From Bradyrhizobium diazoefficiens USDA 110 (GTDB lineage: Bacteria; Pseudomonadota; Alphaproteobacteria; Rhizobiales; Xanthobacteraceae): 64,000 bases of DNA. Position numbers and translations under genes: made by a program. The notes under the pieces are model-generated. The model saw only the letters and a list, made by a program, of their open reading frames with translations. It searched no databases and was not told the DNA's origin. Where the stretch lies: assembly GCF_000011365.1 (NCBI RefSeq), contig NC_004463.1, positions 1,536,001-1,600,000 of the forward strand. Reading direction: 5' to 3'. This document shows positions 43,366 through 53,450 of the stretch, piece by piece. How positions within the stretch are numbered: the stretch's first letter is position 1; each line of letters opens with the position of its first letter.

Positions 43366-43381
43366 TGGCATGGTTCTTGCG
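43366..43381 (+). promoter_or_regulatory. Sigma-54 (-24/-12) promoter for urtA
   Basis: TGGCATGGTTCTTGCG matches the consensus TGGCAC-N5-TTGCW; the invariant GG (43367-43368) and GC (43379-43380) are exactly 10 nt apart. Transcription would begin near 43392, leaving a leader of about 64 nt before the urtA ATG. Confidence 0.7.
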
Positions 43382-43455
43382 ATTCCGTTAATCGCAGGCG
43401 GCCGTGGGGCCGTTTCGCAGCGTTTTCACGTCTGCGTCAGGGAGATGATACACAA

Positions 43456-44784
43456 ATGCGCACCAAATCCACTCACGATATAGCGGCGTCATTTAGCCGC
43501 CGCGGCGTGCTCGCCGCGACCGCCGGACTGATGCTCGGTCTGGCCTCCATTTCCGGCGCGAAGGCCGCGGACGACACCATCAAGGTCGGTGTGCTTCACT
43601 CTCTCTCCGGCACCATGGCCATCAGCGAAACCACGCTGAAGGACACCATCCTCTTCCTGATCGACGAGCAGAACAAGAAGGGCGGCGTGCTCGGCAAGAA
43701 GCTCGAAGCCGTCGTCGTCGACCCTGCTTCGAACTGGCCGCTGTTCGCCGAGAAGGCGCGCGAGCTGATCACCAAGGACAAGGTCTCGGTCGTGTTCGGC
43801 TGCTGGACCTCGGTGTCGCGCAAGTCGGTGCTCCCGGTCTTCAAGGAGCTGAACAACATCCTGTTCTACCCCGTGCAGTACGAGGGCGAGGAGAGCGAGC
43901 GCAACGTGTTCTACACGGGTGCTGCGCCGAACCAGCAGGCGATCCCCGCCGTCGACTATTTGATGAAGGACGAGAAGGTGAAGCGCTGGGTGCTCGCGGG
44001 CACCGACTACGTCTATCCGCGCACCACCAACAAGATCCTGGAAGCCTATCTGAAGTCGAAGGGTGTCGCCCAGGAAGACATCATGATCAACTACACGCCG
44101 TTCGGTCACTCCGACTGGCAGACGATCGTGGCCGACATCAAGAAGTTCGGCTCGGCCGGCAAGAAGACCGCGGTGGTCTCGACCATCAACGGCGATGCCA
44201 ACGTTCCCTTCTATAAGGAGCTCGGCAACCAGGGTATCAAGGCGAAGGACATCCCGGTGGTCGCGTTCTCGGTGGGTGAGGAAGAGCTCGCCGGCATCGA
44301 CACCAAGCCGCTGGTCGGCCATCTCGCCGCCTGGAACTACTTCGAGTCGATCAAGACCAAGGACGGATCGAACGAGAAGTTCATCAAGGACTGGCAGGCC
44401 TACACCAAGAACCCGAAGCGTGTGACCAACGACCCGATGGAAGCGCACGTGATCGGCTTCAACATGTGGGTGAAGGCGGTCGAGAAGGTGAAGTCGACCG
44501 ATCCGGACAAGGTGATCGACGCGCTTCCCGGCATCGAGGCGCCGAACCTGACCGGCGGCGTGTCGAAGATGCTGCCGAACCACCACATCACCAAGCCGGT
44601 GTTCATCGGCGAGATCAAGGGCAACGGCCAGTTCGACGTGGTCTGGAAGACCCCGGGTCTTGTCGCGGGCGATGCCTGGTCGAAGGAGCTCGACGGCTCC
44701 AAGGACCTGATCGGCGATTGGGTCGGCAAGAAGTGCGGCAACTTCAACACCAAGACCAACAAGTGCCTGGGTTCGGGCTCCTGA
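43456..44784 (+). CDS. urtA: Urea ABC transporter substrate-binding protein
   Basis: A 442-aa periplasmic urea receptor. A twin-arginine-like signal (FSRRGVLAATAGLMLGLAS, cleavage near AKA at about 38) is followed by IKVGVLHSLSGTMAISE and FGCWTSVSRKSVLPVFKELN, typical UrtA/FmdD blocks. The frame is open 46 codons upstream, but the ATG at 43456 lies 64 bp after the predicted transcription start, while the longer form would begin upstream of it. First gene of the urt-ure block; a strong hairpin follows. Confidence 0.96.
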   Translation: MRTKSTHDIAASFSRRGVLAATAGLMLGLASISGAKAADDTIKVGVLHSLSGTMAISETTLKDTILFLIDEQNKKGGVLGKKLEAVVVDPASNWPLFAEKARELITKDKVSVVFGCWTSVSRKSVLPVFKELNNILFYPVQYEGEESERNVFYTGAAPNQQAIPAVDYLMKDEKVKRWVLAGTDYVYPRTTNKILEAYLKSKGVAQEDIMINYTPFGHSDWQTIVADIKKFGSAGKKTAVVSTINGDANVPFYKELGNQGIKAKDIPVVAFSVGEEELAGIDTKPLVGHLAAWNYFESIKTKDGSNEKFIKDWQAYTKNPKRVTNDPMEAHVIGFNMWVKAVEKVKSTDPDKVIDALPGIEAPNLTGGVSKMLPNHHITKPVFIGEIKGNGQFDVVWKTPGLVAGDAWSKELDGSKDLIGDWVGKKCGNFNTKTNKCLGSGS

Positions 44785-44815
44785 TCCGGGCCTGACCGTA
44801 TCTATGCACGCGACC

Positions 44816-44845
44816 GGAGAGGGCGGCGATCCCGCCGCCTTCTCC
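44816..44845 (+). terminator. Strong hairpin between urtA and urtB
   Basis: A 13-bp stem GGAGAGGGCGGCG / CGCCGCCTTCTCC with one G-U pair and a 4-nt loop, but no clean U-tract. It probably acts as an mRNA-stabilising or partial-termination element that gives more binding protein than permease. Confidence 0.6.
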
Positions 44846-44871
44846 ACTCATTTCTGCCGGGGTCATTCACA

Positions 44872-46479
44872 GTGCCAGCTAATTTGTCCGCCCGCCTCTG
44901 TTCGCTCCTGCTCTCGTTGTTCCTGATCGCGTTCGCACTGCCGGCCTTCGCCGGTCCGTTCGAGGATGCGGTCGCCAAATTCGCCAACGATGATTATTCC
45001 GACACGGAAGAGGCGATCGGCGTGGTCGCGAGCAGCGGCAATCCGCTGGCCTTCCCCATCATCAGCGCGCTCCAGGACGGCCGCCTCATGGCCGATCCGG
45101 ACAGCAAGAAGGTTTACGTCACCGGCACCGACGGCAAGTCGATCGATGTCGCGACCGGCCAGGCGGTGGCCAGCGTTCCCGACAGTGCGAGCGCGGTCCG
45201 CCTCAACAACCGTCTTCGCCGCAGCGTCGATGCCGCGGTCGGCAGCCTGACGCTTCAGTCGCCGGACGTCGGAACGCGCCTCCAGGCCGCGCAATCCGTC
45301 TTCAAGTCGCATGAGGAGACCGCGCTCGAAGCCGTCGATGCCGCGCTCGCCAAGGAAACCAACAAATCAGTCAAGGCTACGCTCGGCGAAGCCCGCGCGG
45401 CGATCCTGCTGTTCAAGCCGGACGCCACCGAGGTCGAGAAGCTCGAGGCCGTCGCCACCCTCAGGGCGCGCGGCGACCAGGAGGCGATGGCGCTGCTCAC
45501 CGGCATGGGCGACCAGCCGGCCTCGGTGACCAAGGCCGCCGCGAGTGCGATCGGCTCGATCCAGAGTTCGCTCGCGGTCTGGTCCACGGTGCAGAATGCC
45601 TGGTACGGCCTCTCGCTCGGCTCAGTGCTGCTGCTCGCGGCGATCGGGCTTGCCATCACCTTCGGCGTGATGGGCGTCATCAACATGGCCCACGGCGAAA
45701 TGGTGATGTTAGGGGCCTACACCACCTTCGTGGTGCAGGAGGTGATCCGCACCCGCTATCCCGGCCTGTTCGACTATTCCTTGCTGATCGCCGTGCCGCT
45801 GGCCTTTCTCGTCGCCGGCGCGATCGGCGTGTTGATCGAGCGCAGCATCATTCGCTTCCTCTACGGCCGTCCGCTGGAGACGCTGCTGGCGACCTGGGGC
45901 CTGTCGCTGGTGCTCCAGCAGGCGGTCCGCACCATGTTCGGCCCGACCAACCGCGAGGTCGGCAACCCCTCCTGGATGAGCGGCGCCTTCGAGCTCGGCC
46001 AGATCACCATTACCTATAACCGGCTCTGGATCCTCTGCTTCACGCTCGCCGTGTTCGCGATCCTGCTCGCGATGCTGCGCTACACCGCGCTGGGCCTGGA
46101 GATGCGCGCGGTGACGCAGAACCGGCGCATGGCGGCCTCGATGGGCATCGCCACCTCGCGCGTCGACGCGCTCACCTTCGGCCTGGGTTCGGGCATTGCC
46201 GGCATCGCCGGCGTGGCGCTGTCGCAGATCGACAATGTCAGTCCCAATCTCGGCCAGAGCTACATCATCGACAGCTTCATGGTCGTGGTGTTCGGCGGGG
46301 TCGGCAATCTCTGGGGCACGCTGGTCGGCGCCTTCACGCTCGGCATCGCCAACAAGTTCCTGGAGCCGGTCGCAGGCGCCGTGCTCGGCAAGATCGCCAT
46401 CCTGGTTCTCATCATCCTTTTCATTCAAAAGCGGCCGCGCGGTCTGTTCGCGCTCAAGGGCCGTGCGGTGGAAGCATGA
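44872..46479 (+). CDS. urtB: Urea ABC transporter permease UrtB
   Basis: A 535-aa permease of the branched-chain amino acid type. An N-terminal signal-like helix and a soluble region of about 220 residues (typical of UrtB) precede the LivH-like membrane domain, which starts near WYGLSLGSVLLLAAIGLAIT and includes GVINMAHGEMVMLGAYTTF, the family signature, and GVGNLWGTLVGA near the end. Starts with GTG. The stop overlaps the urtC start by 4 nt (ATGA). Confidence 0.95.
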   Translation: MPANLSARLCSLLLSLFLIAFALPAFAGPFEDAVAKFANDDYSDTEEAIGVVASSGNPLAFPIISALQDGRLMADPDSKKVYVTGTDGKSIDVATGQAVASVPDSASAVRLNNRLRRSVDAAVGSLTLQSPDVGTRLQAAQSVFKSHEETALEAVDAALAKETNKSVKATLGEARAAILLFKPDATEVEKLEAVATLRARGDQEAMALLTGMGDQPASVTKAAASAIGSIQSSLAVWSTVQNAWYGLSLGSVLLLAAIGLAITFGVMGVINMAHGEMVMLGAYTTFVVQEVIRTRYPGLFDYSLLIAVPLAFLVAGAIGVLIERSIIRFLYGRPLETLLATWGLSLVLQQAVRTMFGPTNREVGNPSWMSGAFELGQITITYNRLWILCFTLAVFAILLAMLRYTALGLEMRAVTQNRRMAASMGIATSRVDALTFGLGSGIAGIAGVALSQIDNVSPNLGQSYIIDSFMVVVFGGVGNLWGTLVGAFTLGIANKFLEPVAGAVLGKIAILVLIILFIQKRPRGLFALKGRAVEA

Positions 46480-47645
46480 CCCCTCACATGCTGACGCGAT
46501 CACTGGACCGCAGCGCGACGATCTTCCTGCTGGTTGTCGCCGCGCTGGGCGTGCTGATCCCGTTGTCCAACCTGCTGCTGCCCGCGGGCTCGTTCCTGCA
46601 AGTGCCGACCTATCTGGTCGCGCTCTGGGGCAAGTATGTCTGTTACGCCATCCTGGCGCTCGCGATCGACCTGATCTGGGGCTATTGCGGCATCCTCTCG
46701 CTCGGCCACGGCGCTTTCTTCGCGCTCGGCGGCTACGCGATGGGCATGTACCTGATGCGGCAGATCGGCACCCGCGGCGTCTACGGCAACCCGATCCTGC
46801 CCGACTTCATGGTGTTCCTGAACTATTCGAAGCTGCCCTGGTACTGGTACGGCTTCGACATGTTCTGGTTCGCCGCGCTGATGGTGCTGGTCGTGCCGGG
46901 CCTGCTCGCCTTCTGCTTCGGCTGGCTCGCCTTCCGCTCCCGCGTCACCGGCGTGTATCTGTCGATCATCACGCAGGCGATGACCTATGCGCTGCTGCTC
47001 GCCTTCTTCCGCAACGATTTCGGCTTCGGCGGCAACAACGGCCTGACCGACTTCAAGGACATTTTGGGCTTCAACGTGCAGGCGGAAGGGACTCGCGCCG
47101 CGCTGTTCGCGCTGAGCTGCCTGGCGCTGATCCTGGGCTTCCTGGTCTGCCGCGCCATCGTCTCGTCCAAGCTCGGCAAGGTGCTGATCGCGGTGCGTGA
47201 TGCGGAATCGCGCACCCGCTTCCTCGGCTACCGGGTCGAATCCTACAAGCTGTTCGTGTTCACGGTGTCGGCCTGCATGGCCGGCGTTGCCGGCGCGCTC
47301 TACGTGCCGCAGGTCGGCATCATCAATCCGAGCGAATTCGCGCCGGGCAATTCGATCGAGGCGGTGATCTGGGTCGCGGTCGGCGGCCGCGGCACGCTGG
47401 TCGGCGCGGCGCTCGGCGCCGTCGTCGTCAACTATGCCAAGACGTTCTTCACCTCTGGCATGCTGGCGCCGTACTGGCTGTTCATGCTCGGCGCGCTGTT
47501 CATCCTGGTGACGCTGCTGCTGCCCAAGGGCATCGTCGGCACCTTCAACACCTGGTGGGACGCGTCGAAGGAAAAACGTCCCGCGGCGACCACGGCGAGT
47601 GCCGCGGCCGAGGACGGCGTCACCGAACCAAAGATGGCGGAGTAG
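46476..47645 (+). CDS. urtC: Urea ABC transporter permease UrtC
   Basis: A 389-aa LivM-like permease with about ten helices. The signature is DLIWGYCGILSLGHGAFFALGGYAMGMY (about 66-93, quoted in part: GYCGILSLGHGAFFALGGY), then FRSRVTGVYLSIITQA and VGGRGTLVGAALGA near the C-terminus. Translationally coupled to urtB and 5 bp before urtD. Confidence 0.96.
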   Translation: MTPHMLTRSLDRSATIFLLVVAALGVLIPLSNLLLPAGSFLQVPTYLVALWGKYVCYAILALAIDLIWGYCGILSLGHGAFFALGGYAMGMYLMRQIGTRGVYGNPILPDFMVFLNYSKLPWYWYGFDMFWFAALMVLVVPGLLAFCFGWLAFRSRVTGVYLSIITQAMTYALLLAFFRNDFGFGGNNGLTDFKDILGFNVQAEGTRAALFALSCLALILGFLVCRAIVSSKLGKVLIAVRDAESRTRFLGYRVESYKLFVFTVSACMAGVAGALYVPQVGIINPSEFAPGNSIEAVIWVAVGGRGTLVGAALGAVVVNYAKTFFTSGMLAPYWLFMLGALFILVTLLLPKGIVGTFNTWWDASKEKRPAATTASAAAEDGVTEPKMAE

Positions 47646-47650
47646 GCGCA

Positions 47651-48412
47651 ATGAACGTCATGGACACCCGCGCGACCTCCGCAATGCTCTACCTCGACGG
47701 CGTGCACGTCTCCTTCGACGGCTTTCACGCCATCAACAATCTGTCGCTGACGCTCGAGCCCGGCGAGATGCGCGCCATCATCGGCCCGAATGGCGCCGGC
47801 AAGACCACGATGATGGACATCATCACCGGCAAGACCAAGCCCGACGAGGGCACCGTACTGTTCGACGGCGTCACCGACCTGACGCGACTGGATGAGACCC
47901 GGATTGCCGAGCTCGGCATCGGCCGCAAATTCCAGAAGCCCACCGTGTTCGAGAGCCAGACCGTGCAGGACAACCTGCTGCTGGCGCTCAATGTCGATCA
48001 CAGCGTCAAGGGCACGCTGTTCTGGCGTGGCAGCAAGGCCGAGTCCGAGCGCATCGACAAAGTGCTGGAGACGATCCGCCTCACCGAGGCGCGCAACCGG
48101 CTGGCCGGCAGCCTCAGCCACGGCCAGAAGCAATGGCTCGAGATCGGCATGCTGCTGGCGCAGGATCCGAAGCTCTTGCTGGTCGACGAGCCCGTCGCCG
48201 GCATGACCGACGTCGAGACGCATCTCACCGCCGAGCTGCTGAAGGAGATCAACAAGACCCACACCGTCATGGTGGTCGAGCACGACATGACGTTCGTGCG
48301 CGAACTCGGGGTCAAGGTCACCTGCCTGCACGAAGGCTCGGTGCTCGCGGAAGGTACCATCGACCAGGTCTCGTCCAACGAGCGGGTCATCGAAGTCTAT
48401 CTGGGACGCTGA
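47651..48412 (+). CDS. urtD: Urea ABC transporter ATPase UrtD
   Basis: A 253-aa LivG-like ATPase. Walker A GPNGAGKTTMMD, signature SLSHGQKQWLEIG (an SHGQ variant usual for UrtD), Walker B LLLVDEPVAGMTD and the switch His in VVEHDM. The frame is open into urtC, but the ATG at 47651 (MNVMDTRATS) is the proper start. Confidence 0.95.
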   Translation: MNVMDTRATSAMLYLDGVHVSFDGFHAINNLSLTLEPGEMRAIIGPNGAGKTTMMDIITGKTKPDEGTVLFDGVTDLTRLDETRIAELGIGRKFQKPTVFESQTVQDNLLLALNVDHSVKGTLFWRGSKAESERIDKVLETIRLTEARNRLAGSLSHGQKQWLEIGMLLAQDPKLLLVDEPVAGMTDVETHLTAELLKEINKTHTVMVVEHDMTFVRELGVKVTCLHEGSVLAEGTIDQVSSNERVIEVYLGR

Positions 48413-48415
48413 CCG

Positions 48416-49111
48416 ATGCTCGAAGTCAAAGACATCAACCTGTTCTACGGTGCGGCGCAGGCGCTGCGCGGCGTCTCGATTGCGGCCGAGCCCGGCAAGG
48501 TGACTTGCGTGCTCGGGCGCAACGGCGTCGGCAAGACCTCGCTGCTGCGGGCCATGGTTGGGCAATATCCCATCTCCTCCGGCGCGATCGTGTTCGACGG
48601 CAGCGACATCACGGGCCTCAAGCCTTACGAGCGGGCGCGCAAGGGCATCGGCTTCGTGCCGCAGGGCCGCGAGATCTTTCCGCTGCTCACGGTCGAGGAG
48701 AATCTCAAGACCGGCTTCGGTCCGCTCAAGCGCGAGGACAGGCACATCCCGGATGACGTGTTCTCGCTGTTTCCGGTGCTGCAATCCATGCTCGGCCGCC
48801 GCGGCGGCGATCTCTCCGGCGGCCAGCAGCAGCAGCTCGCGATCGGGCGTGCGCTGGTGATGCGGCCGAAGCTGCTGCTGCTCGACGAGCCGACCGAGGG
48901 CATCCAGCCCTCGATCATCAAGGACATCGGCCGCGCCATCTCCTACTTGCGCAACCTCGGCAACATCGCCATCGTGCTGGTCGAACAATATCTCGACTTT
49001 GCCTGCGAACTCGGCGACAGTTTCGCCGTGATGGATCGCGGCGCGGTGAAGTTCACCTGCGACCGCACCAATCTCGACGCGAGCGAGATCAGCCGTCAGA
49101 TGGCTCTGTAA
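48416..49111 (+). CDS. urtE: Urea ABC transporter ATPase UrtE
   Basis: A 231-aa LivF-like ATPase. Walker A GRNGVGKTSLLR, signature LSGGQQQQLAIGRAL, Walker B LLLLDEPTEGIQPS, switch region VLVEQYLDFA. Three bp after urtD and 32 bp before ureD, so urea import and hydrolysis genes likely share a transcript. Confidence 0.96.
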   Translation: MLEVKDINLFYGAAQALRGVSIAAEPGKVTCVLGRNGVGKTSLLRAMVGQYPISSGAIVFDGSDITGLKPYERARKGIGFVPQGREIFPLLTVEENLKTGFGPLKREDRHIPDDVFSLFPVLQSMLGRRGGDLSGGQQQQLAIGRALVMRPKLLLLDEPTEGIQPSIIKDIGRAISYLRNLGNIAIVLVEQYLDFACELGDSFAVMDRGAVKFTCDRTNLDASEISRQMAL

Positions 49112-49143
49112 GCCATTTGTGTCGCGACCGGCTGGGGAGGCGG

Positions 49144-49974
49144 ATGCGCAGCGAACTATCAGTCACGTCCAGCATATTCGAGGCCAATCGCGCCCGCGGC
49201 GCGGTCAGGTTCGACGTGCATGCGCGGGACGGCGTAACACGGCGCGGCGTGTTGCATGAATCCGGCTCGCTGCGCGTGCGCTTTCCCTCGCCCGAGGATG
49301 AAGGTCTCTCCGGCGTGTTCGTCAACACGGCCGGTGGCGTTGCCGGCGGTGATCGCTTCGATGTCGAGATATCGGCGGCCGATGCCGCGCGGCTGACGCT
49401 GACCACGGCGGCCGCCGAAAAGGTCTATCGCGCGCCGGGCCCGGCGGCGGAGCTCAATATCGCCCTGAAGGTCGGCGCAGGCGCGCATCTGTCCTGGCTG
49501 CCGCAGGAGACCATCCTGTTTGATCGTGCCCGTGTCCATCGTCGCTTCGACATCGCGCTCGATGAGGCGGCCTCGCTCCTGCTTTGCGAGATCGTGGTGT
49601 TCGGACGCACTGCGATGGGTGAGCGGATGGAGCAGGGCGAGTTCGTCGACCGATGGCGGCTCTCTCGCGGCGGTCGACTCGTCTTTGCTGAGACCGTCAG
49701 GCTGGGCGGTGATATCGGTGCGAAACTCGCGAGGTCCGCGGTGGCCAAGGGGGGCGCGGCAATCGGCACGGCCTTGATCGTGCCCGGCGATGAGGCGCTC
49801 ATCGAGCGCATTCGGGAGGCCTCGGAATCCTTCGCCGGCGAGGTCGGGATATCGGCCTGGAATGGCTTTGCAATGGCGCGGTTCTGTGCCCAAGATGCGG
49901 CGCGCTTGCGCGCCGACATGATGGCCGTGCTGGCGCGCACCGGTGCGGCGTTGCCGCGGCTGTGGTTGAATTGA
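49144..49974 (+). CDS. ureD: Urease accessory protein UreD
   Basis: A 276-aa scaffold protein that, with UreF and UreG, delivers nickel to apo-urease. Recognised from FVNTAGGVAGGDRFDVEISA, LSWLPQETILFDRARVHRR and AMGERMEQGEFVDRWRLSR. The ATG at 49144 follows GGGGAGG directly; the longer open frame starts inside the urtE-ureD gap. Confidence 0.94.
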   Translation: MRSELSVTSSIFEANRARGAVRFDVHARDGVTRRGVLHESGSLRVRFPSPEDEGLSGVFVNTAGGVAGGDRFDVEISAADAARLTLTTAAAEKVYRAPGPAAELNIALKVGAGAHLSWLPQETILFDRARVHRRFDIALDEAASLLLCEIVVFGRTAMGERMEQGEFVDRWRLSRGGRLVFAETVRLGGDIGAKLARSAVAKGGAAIGTALIVPGDEALIERIREASESFAGEVGISAWNGFAMARFCAQDAARLRADMMAVLARTGAALPRLWLN

Positions 49975-49998
49975 CGTGTTGAACGGAAGAGATTTCGC

Positions 49999-50301
49999 AT
50001 GAACCTGTCTCCCCGCGAAAAGGACAAGCTTCTGATCTCGATGGCCGCCATCGTGGCGCGCCGCAGGCTGGACCGCGGCGTCAAGCTCAACCATCCCGAG
50101 GCGATCGCGATCATCTCCGATTTCATCCTCGAAGGTGCGCGCGATGGCCGTACCGTGGCCGAGCTGATGCAATCCGGCGCGCAGGTGCTGACCCGCGACC
50201 AGGTGATGCCGGGCATCCCCGAAATGATCCACGACATCCAGGTCGAGGCGACGTTTCCGGACGGCACCAAGCTCGTCACCGTGCACGAGCCGATCAGGTG
50301 A
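49999..50301 (+). CDS. ureA: Urease gamma subunit
   Basis: A 100-aa small subunit of urease, which hydrolyses urea to ammonia and carbamate. Starts [20 protein letters not shown] and contains [21 protein letters not shown] and [15 protein letters not shown], all invariant blocks. Separate ureA and ureB is the common bacterial form. Confidence 0.98.
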   Translation: MNLSPREKDKLLISMAAIVARRRLDRGVKLNHPEAIAIISDFILEGARDGRTVAELMQSGAQVLTRDQVMPGIPEMIHDIQVEATFPDGTKLVTVHEPIR

Positions 50302-50310
50302 TTTGAATTC

Positions 50311-50399
50311 GTCATTCCGGGGCGCGCGCAGGGCGAACCCGGAATCCAGAGATTGTTGATCGAGATTCCGGGTTCTCGTTCCGCGAGCCCCGGAATGAC
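50311..50399. repeat. Palindromic repeat inside the urease operon, family B copy 3
   Basis: An 89-bp inverted repeat between ureA and ureB: GTCATTCCGGGGCGCGCGC...GCCCCGGAATGAC with inner arms GAACCCGGAATC / GATTCCGGGTTC. It ends 14 bp before the ureB ATG and would form a large hairpin in the mRNA. Confidence 0.88.
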
Positions 50400-50413
50400 G
50401 GAGGAAGACAGAG

Positions 50414-50719
50414 ATGATCCCCGGTGAACTCTTCATTCAGGACGGCGAGATCGAGCTCAATGCCGGCCGCAAGACCGTGACGCTGACGGTCGCCAACACC
50501 GGCGACCGCCCTATCCAGGTCGGCTCGCACTACCATTTCTTCGAGACCAACCCGGCCTTGAAATTCGAGCGCAAGAAGGCCCGCGGCATGCGCCTCGACA
50601 TCGCCGCCGGCACCGCCGTCCGCTTCGAACCCGGCCAGACCCGCGACGTCCAGCTCGTCGCGCTCGCCGGCAAGAAGACCATCTACGGCTTCCGTGGCGA
50701 CGTGATGGGGAAGCTGTGA
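50414..50719 (+). CDS. ureB: Urease beta subunit
   Basis: A 101-aa urease subunit. Starts [19 protein letters not shown] and contains [20 protein letters not shown] and [19 protein letters not shown], the conserved core. It is preceded by the palindrome and AGGAAGACAGAG, a usable ribosome-binding site. Confidence 0.98.
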   Translation: MIPGELFIQDGEIELNAGRKTVTLTVANTGDRPIQVGSHYHFFETNPALKFERKKARGMRLDIAAGTAVRFEPGQTRDVQLVALAGKKTIYGFRGDVMGKL

Positions 50720-50722
50720 GGC

Positions 50723-51262
50723 ATGCTTTCCGCCGTCCGCCTCATCTCTGAAGCCGCTGACCTGGCCGCGCGCCGGCACAACGGCATGGCGCGCAAGGGG
50801 CGGGGGAACGAGCCTTACATCAATCACCTTGCCGAGGTCGCGAACCTGCTCGCGACGGCGACCGATGGTGGGGATGCCGAGCTCGTGGCCGCCGGCTGGC
50901 TACATGATGTCATCGAGGACACCGAGACCACGCGTGAAGAGCTCGCGCAAAAATTCTCCGAGCGTATCGCATCTCTCGTCGTCGAGTGCACCGATGACAT
51001 GAACCTGCCGAAAGCCGAGCGGCGCCGGCGGCAGGTGGTCGATGCGCCGAAGAAATCTGCGGGCGCAAAACTGATCAAGATCGCCGACAAGATCAGCAAT
51101 GTCGGCGCACGCATTCATTCCGATCCGACCGCCGAGGAGCGTGACGATCTCGTCGACTATACCGGCTGGGCCGAGCAGGTGGTCGCCGGTTGTCGCGGCG
51201 GCAATCCGTGGCTCGATCAGAAATTCGACGACGCAGTGCGTACGGCGAGAGCTTCGCTGTGA
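50723..51262 (+). CDS. MESH1-like (p)ppGpp hydrolase (HD domain)
   Basis: A 179-aa stand-alone HD-domain protein, the same length as I recall for animal MESH1 (HDDC3). The Mn-binding residues fall at the MESH1 positions: H35 in [10 protein letters not shown]61 and D62 in [12 protein letters not shown], and D122 in [10 protein letters not shown]65-D66 and the substrate-contacting R24-K25 are also present, as is [12 protein letters not shown]. This predicts hydrolysis of (p)ppGpp (or NADPH, as reported for the animal enzyme). There is no synthetase, TGS or ACT domain. It sits 3 bp after ureB and before ureC, an unexpected place. Confidence 0.88.
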   Translation: MLSAVRLISEAADLAARRHNGMARKGRGNEPYINHLAEVANLLATATDGGDAELVAAGWLHDVIEDTETTREELAQKFSERIASLVVECTDDMNLPKAERRRRQVVDAPKKSAGAKLIKIADKISNVGARIHSDPTAEERDDLVDYTGWAEQVVAGCRGGNPWLDQKFDDAVRTARASL

Positions 51263-51299
51263 GCACCATCAAGACATTCAAACGCAAACGGGGCCTGTG

Positions 51300-53015
<1,716 letters not shown>

Positions 53016-53027
53016 AATAGCGCCCCG

Positions 53028-53057
53028 GTCCCCGGAGCCTGTCCGGGGACGGTTTTA
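53028..53057 (+). terminator. Terminator-like hairpin after ureC
   Basis: A perfect 9-bp stem GTCCCCGGA / TCCGGGGAC with a GCCTG loop (53028-53050), followed by GGTTTTACGG. It begins 12 bp after ureC and may lower expression of the accessory genes relative to the structural genes. Confidence 0.65.
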
Positions 53058-53136
53058 CGGTGTTGCGTTCGATCCCGCCTGGTCTAATGTCCCGCCCGGT
53101 ATCTTGAACCCAGAAGAAAAGCCGGGAGGATTTCTC

Positions 53137-53436
53137 GTGATCTACGTCGTTGCCACCTTGACCATCAAGCCCGAGACGCGCGCCGAATTCATTGCAGGCG
53201 CCACCGCCTGCATCAAGGAGACGCGGAAAGAGCCCGGCAATATCGCCTATGATATGCATGAAAGCGTCACCGATCCGACCAAGATGGTGTTCGTCGAGCA
53301 GTGGGAGAGCGCCGAGGCGCTGGTGCCGCATCGCGCCATGGAGCACATGAAGACGTTCGGCCGCATTGCGGTGAAATGCTTCATGGCGCCGCCGAAGGTC
53401 GAAATCATTACGCCCGAGAAGGTCGAGACACGGTAA
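53137..53436 (+). CDS. ABM-family (putative quinol monooxygenase-like) protein
   Basis: A 99-aa ferredoxin-like-fold protein of the antibiotic biosynthesis monooxygenase superfamily (YgiN-like). Blocks: VATLTIKPETRAEFIAG, KEPGNIAYDMHESVTDPTKM, FVEQWESAEALVPHRAMEHM. The GTG at 53137 has GGGAGGA 6 nt upstream; the frame also opens earlier from a TTG with no site. Its role inside the urease operon is unknown; it may be a passenger. Confidence 0.85.
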   Translation: MIYVVATLTIKPETRAEFIAGATACIKETRKEPGNIAYDMHESVTDPTKMVFVEQWESAEALVPHRAMEHMKTFGRIAVKCFMAPPKVEIITPEKVETR

Positions 53437-53450
53437 CAGGGTAGAAGCCA

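Larger units (their letters stand above)
42953..43455. other. Divergent regulatory region between rhlE and urtA
   Basis: A 503-bp gap with no gene. From 43110 on it becomes AT-richer. It holds the NtrC-like dyad at 43275-43291 and the sigma-54 promoter at 43366-43381. Confidence 0.7.

Noticed and set aside
43489..48988. Minus-strand frames of 452, 383 and 518 aa opposite the urt genes
   Set aside because: Antisense shadows of urtA-urtE caused by GC-ending codons; no recognisable motifs.
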